In this document: positions 59,662 to 64,000 of the stretch, one piece after another
Layout of the letters: each line of letters starts with the position of its first letter
Numbering within the stretch: position 1 is the first letter of the stretch
Made by a program: the position numbers and the translations under genes
Assembly (NCBI GenBank): GCA_004020875.1
Contig: SAPZ01000028.1
Span: forward strand, 1-64,000
Direction of reading: 5' to 3'
Source of the DNA: Mesorhizobium sp.
GTDB lineage: Bacteria; Pseudomonadota; Alphaproteobacteria; Rhizobiales; Rhizobiaceae
Length of the DNA stretch: 64,000 nt
Notes under the pieces: model-generated
Databases searched by the model: none
What the model was told of the DNA's origin: nothing
Seen by the model: only the letters and a program-made list of their open reading frames with translations

Positions 59662-60564
59662 ATGATCAGACGACATTTGCTGGGCACGATGCTTGCCCTG
59701 ATCCTTTCGTCCGCCGCGCAGGCGGCCGACGTCAAAGTGATCAACAACGATGCGTGGTTCGCTGAAGGTCCGATCTGGTATCAAGACAAGCTCTTCTACG
59801 TCGAGTATGGCCGCGGCACGGTCACTGTCTGGGACGGCAAGAAGAACGACATTTTCTGGAAAATGGATGGCTGCGGCCCGTCGGCGGTGCTGCCGACGAC
59901 AACCGGCGAGTTCCTCGTCACCTGCTACGACAACAACACGATCGGCCGCATCTCGGCCGACGGCAAGACGCTGCCGGCCTATGACAGGGACACGGACGGA
60001 AAGCCGTTCAGCGGGCCGAACGATTTCGCGCCCGACAAGGACGGCGGCGTCTATTTCACCGGCTCTGGCAAGGGCGGTCCGCTGATCGACGCCTCGGCCT
60101 ATTACATCGGCAAGGATGGCAGCGTGAAGAAGGTCGCCGGCGACCTGCACAATGCCAATGGGCTTGTGATGTCGAACGACGGCAAGATCCTCTTTCTGGT
60201 CGAGACCGAGGACAACAGGATTATCGAATTCGATGTTTCGTCCGACCACAGCCTGAGCAATCGCCGCGTCTTCCTGCGGCTCGACGATCTCTTCCCGAAC
60301 CAGCCGCATATCTGGCCTGATGGCATCAAGATGGACAAGGCGGGCGAGATGTATATCGGCCAGAGCCCTCGCTCGCTCGATGCGCCCGGCAAGATCATCG
60401 TCGTCGACAAGGACGCCAAGCTTCTGCGCACGCTTTCGGTGCCGTCGCCATCGATGCCGAACTTCGCCTTCGGGCCCGACGAGAAGATGCTTTACGTGAT
60501 GGCGCTCGACCAGATCGATGCAGCACCTTGGCACGGCAAGGTCTACGAAGTGCCGAACAAGTAG
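59662..60564 (+). CDS. Secreted SMP-30/gluconolactonase-like beta-propeller protein
   Basis: A 300-residue protein with a signal peptide (residues about 1-21, MIRRHLLGTMLALILSSAAQA). Propeller repeats include WFAEGPIWYQDKLFYVEY, SGPNDFAPDKDGGVYFTGSG and NANGLVMSNDGKILFLVETE; the metal-binding Glu, Asn and Asp positions of SMP-30 are kept in AEGPIW, GPNDF and PDGIKMD. It would hydrolyse lactones in the periplasm. Last gene of unit D before a hairpin; its link to amine catabolism is unclear. Confidence 0.87.
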   Translation: MIRRHLLGTMLALILSSAAQAADVKVINNDAWFAEGPIWYQDKLFYVEYGRGTVTVWDGKKNDIFWKMDGCGPSAVLPTTTGEFLVTCYDNNTIGRISADGKTLPAYDRDTDGKPFSGPNDFAPDKDGGVYFTGSGKGGPLIDASAYYIGKDGSVKKVAGDLHNANGLVMSNDGKILFLVETEDNRIIEFDVSSDHSLSNRRVFLRLDDLFPNQPHIWPDGIKMDKAGEMYIGQSPRSLDAPGKIIVVDKDAKLLRTLSVPSPSMPNFAFGPDEKMLYVMALDQIDAAPWHGKVYEVPNK

Positions 60565-60608
60565 GTTGGCCGGCGGGCGGTGGAGGCTGGCCCGCCGCCT
60601 GACCAACC
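60564..60608. terminator. Bidirectional terminator-like hairpin between convergent genes
   Basis: GGTTGG (60564-60569) with CCAACC (60603-60608) and CGGCGGGC (60571-60578) with GCCCGCCG (60590-60597) make a two-part stem in the gap between the SMP-30 gene and the convergent PuuE-like gene. No T-run. It is likely a shared terminator. Confidence 0.5.
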
Positions 60609-60621
60609 GCCGATGACTGGC

Positions 60622-61539
60622 TCAGCCGCCGAAGCGGCTCAGCCAGTGGCGGGCGAGGTCGGAGCGGCGGCAGACCCAGATTTCGGGATTGGCCGTGATC
60701 TTGTCGAGGAAGCGTTCCAGCCCGATCATGCGGCCGGGACGCGCCGCCAGCCGGCAATGCAGCGATACCGTCATCATGCGCGGGGTCTTCTGGCCTTCCT
60801 TCAGCAGCCAGTCGACGCCGTCGCTGACATAGTCGAAGAACTGGCTGCCCGTCTCCAGGCCTGAGCCGCGGGAAAAGCGGCTGTCGTTGTTGTCGAAAGA
60901 GTGCGGCACGACGAGATGGCGCTTGGCGCCGACATCAACGAAATAAGGCAGGTCGTCATTGTAGTCGTCGCAGTCGAACAGGAAGCCGCCATGCTCGGTG
61001 ACCAGCCGGCGGGTGTTGAGGCTTGGCCGGCCGGTGTACCAGCCCACGGGATCGATGCCGGTGATCTTGCGCACCACATCCACCGTCATGGCGATGTGCT
61101 GGCGCTCTTCCTCTTCGCTGAGCGGCGCATAGTCGATCCAGCGCCAGCCATGGCAGACAATGTCGCTGCCGAGCGCTGCTATCGCCTTGCCGGCGGCCGG
61201 GTTTAGCTCCAGCGCGCGGCCGACGACGTAGAAAGTAGGGATGACGCCCTTGTCCTTGAAAAGCGAGATGAGCCGCCAGACCCCGACGCGCGAACCATAT
61301 TCGTAGAGCGATTCCATGTTGCGGTTGCGCAAGCCCGGCGCGGCGGGCGACACGGCAAGATCGGACAGGATCGTCTCGGAAACGCCGTCGCCTTCGCCGA
61401 TCGAGTACTCAGCGCCTTCCTCGTAATTGACGACGATGTTGAGCGCCAGCTTCGCGCCGCCCGGCCACTCAGCCCGCGGAGGCCGCTCGCCATAGCCGAT
61501 GAAGTCGCGGGCGGGCAGGTACGGCATGTCTGACGTCAC
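60622..61539 (-). CDS. PuuE-like allantoinase / polysaccharide-deacetylase-fold protein, second copy
   Basis: A 305-residue NodB-fold protein closely matching PuuE allantoinase: DFIGYGERPPRAEWPGGAKL, NIVVNYEEGAEYSIG, ESLYEYGSRVGVWRLISLF, VCHGWRWIDYAPLSEEEERQ, PVGWYTGRPSLNTRRLVTEH, DDYNDDLPYFVD and a C-terminal RRSDLARHWLSRF. It keeps the WYTGR segment that the copy at 32.9 kb has lost, so it is the better candidate for allantoinase-type activity. On the minus strand after the aminotransferase gene, with a 27-nt gap, likely co-transcribed. Confidence 0.88.
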   Translation of the reverse strand: MTSDMPYLPARDFIGYGERPPRAEWPGGAKLALNIVVNYEEGAEYSIGEGDGVSETILSDLAVSPAAPGLRNRNMESLYEYGSRVGVWRLISLFKDKGVIPTFYVVGRALELNPAAGKAIAALGSDIVCHGWRWIDYAPLSEEEERQHIAMTVDVVRKITGIDPVGWYTGRPSLNTRRLVTEHGGFLFDCDDYNDDLPYFVDVGAKRHLVVPHSFDNNDSRFSRGSGLETGSQFFDYVSDGVDWLLKEGQKTPRMMTVSLHCRLAARPGRMIGLERFLDKITANPEIWVCRRSDLARHWLSRFGG

Positions 61540-61566
61540 GTCTTGAAATCCCCTCGGATGAAGCCC

Positions 61567-62643
61567 TTACCAGCATTGCCGGCCGCGCGGGGCGGTCAGG
61601 ATGCGCAGCGTGCGGTCCATAACATCCTGCGGCCCGACGGTGATGCGCAGGCAATCGGTGAGGCCGTAACCGGCGAGGCCGCGCACGATGATGTCGGCGC
61701 CGCGCAGGGCATTGTCGGCCGCCATCGCCGCGGCGGCGTCGGCAAAGCGCACCAGCACGAAATTCGTCCGGCTCTCGGGGTCCTCGTATCCGGCCGCGCG
61801 CAAGCCTTGCGCGAAGCGGTCGCGATTGTCCGACGTGCGCGCCACCGTTGCGCGCATATAGGCCTGGTCCTCGATGGCCGCGACGGCCATGGCGAGGCTC
61901 ACCGTCGAGACCTGGTTGGAATTCTGCATCTTGCGCACTTCGGCGGCGACCTGGGGCGCAAACAGCCCCCAGCCGATGCGCGCGCCGGCCAGGCCGTATG
62001 CCTTGGACAGACTGCGCAGGACGACGGTGTCGCCGCGCGCGGCAAGCGCGAAGACGGTCTGCGGATCCTGGTCGTCGAATTCGCCATAGGCCTGGTCGAT
62101 CATCAGGAGAACGTCGCCGGGAAGCCCCGCGCGCAGACGCAGCAGCTCCGCGTTCCTGATGCGCGTGCCGGTCGGGTTGCCCGGATTGCAGACGAAGACG
62201 ATGCGCGTCGCCGGCGTGAGCGCCGCCAGGATGGCGTCGATCGAGACTTCATAGTCGCGCTCGGCCGCCTTGACATAGGTTGCCCCGACGCGCGCTGCCG
62301 CCGAGGCGGCAAAATTATAGGCGTAGCTCGTGCCGAGCACGTCCGCGCCGGGACCGGCGAAGGCCGCGATCGTGCAGGCGATCAGCTCCATCGAGCCGGC
62401 GCCGCACAGGACGAGGTCGCGCTCGACGCCATAGGCCCTGGCGATCGCATCGCGCAGCAAGGTCCAGTCCGGATCCGGGTAAAGGTGGCTGCGCGCCACG
62501 GCGTCCCGGCCGGCCTCTATGGCTTTGGGACTGGGCGGGAAGGCGCTCTCGTTCTGGGCCAGCGTCGGCCGGTCGCAACCGGCGAAATTCGCCAGCGCGA
62601 AAGCGGGCATGGCCTCGATATGGGCGGTGGCTTTCAGGGGCAC
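61567..62643 (-). CDS. HisC-like PLP aminotransferase
   Basis: A 358-residue fold-type I aminotransferase of the histidinol-phosphate group: LAQNESAFPPSPKAIEAGRD, YPDPDWTLLRDAIARAYGVE, VFVCNPGNPTGTRI, MIDQAYGEFDD and the PLP-Lys in SLSKAYGLAGARIGWGLFA. The usual HisC residues for the phosphate of histidinol phosphate are not certain, and no his genes are near, so it is more likely an amino-acid aminotransferase of the neighbouring catabolic region. First gene of a two-gene unit with the PuuE-like gene. Confidence 0.87.
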   Translation of the reverse strand: MPLKATAHIEAMPAFALANFAGCDRPTLAQNESAFPPSPKAIEAGRDAVARSHLYPDPDWTLLRDAIARAYGVERDLVLCGAGSMELIACTIAAFAGPGADVLGTSYAYNFAASAAARVGATYVKAAERDYEVSIDAILAALTPATRIVFVCNPGNPTGTRIRNAELLRLRAGLPGDVLLMIDQAYGEFDDQDPQTVFALAARGDTVVLRSLSKAYGLAGARIGWGLFAPQVAAEVRKMQNSNQVSTVSLAMAVAAIEDQAYMRATVARTSDNRDRFAQGLRAAGYEDPESRTNFVLVRFADAAAAMAADNALRGADIIVRGLAGYGLTDCLRITVGPQDVMDRTLRILTAPRGRQCW

Positions 62644-63007
62644 GGCATTGAGATCTGGCTATCGGCCTTCGACAAGGTGTTGCGAGGGGGAGGCTAAGAC
62701 ATGGTGGCAGCGCCGCCAAGCGAAATTCCCCGGCACAATGGGTAAGGGAATTTGGCCCATGCGGAGGAGGGTGGGGGATGGCACGGTCTCAAGGATACCA
62801 TCCGCCAGCAGCCGTAAACATTCAAGATGACTAATGTTCAGCCAGCGACGGCGTGACGACCGCTATGCCCACGCCGATTGCGAGGCCCGTGGCGAGGCTT
62901 TGAGCCAGGCGCAACGCCATTGCCGTGGTGAGCCTGCAAACGCGCTGGCGGCGGCCTCAGGGCAGCAGCAATGTCTGTGGTCAAAGGCACGGTCCATTCG
63001 AAGATTC
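62644..63007. other. Intergenic stretch of about 360 nt
   Basis: This gap upstream of the aminotransferase gene holds no well supported gene. It carries the promoter region of the aminotransferase unit (just right of 62643) and a possible 29-codon minus-strand frame listed separately. I see no repeat, tRNA or transposase remnant in it. Confidence 0.5.
62831..62920 (-). CDS. Possible 29-residue membrane or leader peptide
   Basis: An ATG-to-TAG frame that encodes a short hydrophobic peptide, MALRLAQSLATGLAIGVGIA followed by VVTPSLAEH. It looks like a lone membrane segment or signal peptide. There is no clear ribosome site and no homolog that I know, and short frames of this kind are common by chance in GC-rich DNA. 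Confidence 0.2.
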   Translation of the reverse strand: MALRLAQSLATGLAIGVGIAVVTPSLAEH

Positions 63008-63247
63008 CTAGATCGGAATTCGTCGAATGTGAATCCCCGTCACCTCGCCGTCGACTTCATTCGACCATTCCAGCAACGCAGTACAATCGATCACTTCGTG
63101 AAATTGGGCGCTTGGGTCAAACCGGAGGCCGGAGCTGTAAGACCGCAGGCATCGCAGGCCGATCATTTTTTTGAGCCTCGCCCAGCGTTCCTCTTCGCCC
63201 GTCAACGGTGGAATTGGTTTTTTGTTCTTTTCAATCAGAGACTGCAT
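63008..63247 (-). CDS. Small hypothetical protein
   Basis: A 79-residue protein whose ATG is preceded by GGGGAGG at good distance. The sequence is charged at first (KNKKPIPPLTGEEERWARLK), then KKMIGLRCLRSYSSGLRFDP and a C-terminal HIRRIPI. I recognise no family. An alternative in-frame start lies 13 codons upstream. It lies in a small-gene region near the ligase gene. Confidence 0.55.
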   Translation of the reverse strand: MQSLIEKNKKPIPPLTGEEERWARLKKMIGLRCLRSYSSGLRFDPSAQFHEVIDCTALLEWSNEVDGEVTGIHIRRIPI

Positions 63248-63375
63248 GAGCAGCCCCTCCCCAAAGTTTCGTTCGTAATTCAACAATCCTACAGCTCGGG
63301 CCTCGATGAAGCATCATCCATTTGCAGGCCAATGCCTCACCTAGCCCGTGCGCTCCGGTCGTCGGGCTTATCGTT

Positions 63376-63600
63376 TCAGGACTTGATGCTGCTCGCAGGC
63401 GGCTTCGGCGTGTCGTTGAACGAAAGCCGCTCCACGGTGGCAACAATCGCAACCGACAGTGCCTCTGCCTCGTCGAGCACCGTCGGGCCGAAGTGTCCGT
63501 TCACCTGCTCCTCGCTCATCAGCACGCCGGGCGGGCAATACTCCTCGATCGTGGCGCGGATCATGTGCAGCGCGGCGCGGCAAGCAAGCTCGTTTTCCAT
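63376..63600 (-). CDS. Small conserved-type hypothetical protein
   Basis: A 74-residue protein starting MENELACRAALHMIRATIEE; the middle reads CPPGVLMSEEQVNGHFGPTV and the end is Pro/Ser-rich. The pattern of a helical N-terminus followed by a conserved-looking core resembles short hypothetical proteins of Rhizobiales, though I cannot name a family. The ribosome site is weak; an open frame upstream reaches beyond 63900 but overlaps the ligase gene antisense and is not credible. Confidence 0.5.
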   Translation of the reverse strand: MENELACRAALHMIRATIEEYCPPGVLMSEEQVNGHFGPTVLDEAEALSVAIVATVERLSFNDTPKPPASSIKS

Positions 63601-63685
63601 AACAAATAAACATTCAATTTTGCTAAAATGTTCCGGAATAAGATAGCGGCCCGCGCCTTGAATCGCGTTGTGTTGGGGTTGTGAG

Positions 63686-64000
63686 TTGCGTCTCACTTTC
63701 ATCAGGCCGATGGAGCCCGAGCTGGTCGAACAGCCTCCGAAGGGCGACGGCTGGTCGCATGAGGTGAAATTCGACGGGTATAGAACCCAGCTTATCAAGG
63801 ACGAGGACGGCATCCGGCTCCACACGAAGACCGGCATCGACTGGACCAAGAAATACCGGACGATCGCGAAGGAAGCCGCTGCGCTGAACGCTGATAGCTT
63901 CATCATCGAAGGCGAGATGATCGTCACCAGTGACGCCGGTTTTTCCGATTTCCATGCGCTGCGCTCGGCCATCGCGCGGCGGCCACAGGACCTCTACCTG
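63686..64000 (+). CDS. ATP-dependent DNA ligase (LigD ligase-domain type), 5' part only
   Basis: The visible 105 codons read FIRPMEPELVEQPPKGDG, then HEVKFDGYRTQLIKDEDG with the catalytic motif I Lys (EVKFDGYR), and EGEMIVTSDAGFSDFHALRS for motif III. This is the start of the adenylation domain of LigD-type ligases used in bacterial non-homologous end joining. A TTG at 63686 with GGGG upstream is proposed as start since it keeps the conserved FIRPMEP; an ATG at 63710 would cut into it. The rest of the gene is beyond the window, so presence of polymerase or nuclease domains cannot be seen, but an N-terminal extension of that kind is absent upstream. Confidence 0.75.
   Translation, partial: MRLTFIRPMEPELVEQPPKGDGWSHEVKFDGYRTQLIKDEDGIRLHTKTGIDWTKKYRTIAKEAAALNADSFIIEGEMIVTSDAGFSDFHALRSAIARRPQDLYL

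Noticed and set aside
62644..63700. Insertion sequence or transposase remnant near the right end
   Set aside because: No terminal inverted repeats, target duplications or transposase motifs were seen; only small frames with weak support.

Overview
The window is GC-rich, densely coded chromosomal or large-replicon DNA from an alphaproteobacterium of the Rhizobiales, most likely Mesorhizobium or a close relative. The basis is the rhizobial hmuPSTUV/hmuR hemin locus next to rirA, the Rhizobiales-type intergenic palindrome at about 9.6 kb, the form II cox genes and the overall gene content. I saw no rRNA, tRNA, CRISPR array, prophage or intact insertion sequence.

Layout. (1) 0-8.2 kb: iron and heme uptake. 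A TonB-like protein (cut by the left edge), a small secreted protein and the outer-membrane receptor HmuR lie on the minus strand. HmuP-HmuS-HmuT-HmuU-HmuV lie on the plus strand and converge on rirA, the Fe-S iron-response repressor. TGA-N9-TCA palindromes (the RirA IRO-box form) sit in the divergent hmuR/hmuP promoter region and upstream of rirA. (2) 8.3-16.3 kb: housekeeping and assorted genes (DUF445, phasin, NodN-like hydratase, MocR regulator with divergent EamA exporter, Zn alcohol dehydrogenase, DUF4262, and a GST-type isomerase plus FAH-type hydrolase pair for ring-cleavage products). (3) 16.5-23.8 kb: a LuxR-type response regulator, a hybrid histidine kinase and a FIST sensor protein, divergent from coxSLM encoding a form II (AYRGAGR) molybdenum hydroxylase. 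(4) 24-30.7 kb: acyltransferase, SRPBCC protein, GNAT, CutC, cupin and an EmrAB-type efflux pair. (5) 30.8-62.6 kb: a long accessory catabolic region for nitrogen compounds, made of four units.

The four units are as follows. Unit A (minus, 36.9 to 30.8 kb): MFS transporter, two SDRs, a sugar-epimerase-like SDR, a PuuE-type deacetylase/allantoinase and a dihydroorotase/allantoinase-like protein with an altered metal site. Unit B (plus, 37.2 to 44.3 kb): RidA, D-hydantoinase, D-carbamoylase, an FrhB-like Fe-S flavoprotein, a DauA-like D-amino-acid dehydrogenase, an L-carbamoylase-type M20 hydrolase and an isochorismatase-type amidase. These read as a complete route from a cyclic ureide (hydantoin) through an N-carbamoyl-D-amino acid, D-amino acid and 2-imino acid to a 2-keto acid. 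Unit C (minus, 54.1 to 44.3 kb): MmgE/PrpD, heterotetrameric sarcosine-oxidase-like SoxBDAG, a DapA-family lyase, a D-2-hydroxyacid dehydrogenase and a non-pyrrolysine MttB-family methyltransferase. Unit D (plus, 54.3 to 60.6 kb): a GcvA-like LysR regulator, a Tat-exported family 5 solute-binding protein, a dimethylglycine-dehydrogenase-like protein and an SMP-30 protein. A second PuuE-like protein and a HisC-like aminotransferase follow on the minus strand. Units C and D together look like a pathway for an N-methylated amine or betaine whose substrate is unknown.

(6) 62.6-64 kb: small hypothetical genes and the 5' end of an ATP-dependent DNA ligase (LigD ligase-domain type) cut by the right edge.

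The most notable candidates are unit B as a self-contained hydantoin/D-amino-acid pathway with its own imine deaminase, and unit C as a demethylation operon pairing an MttB homolog with a divergent sarcosine oxidase whose delta subunit has lost part of its zinc site.
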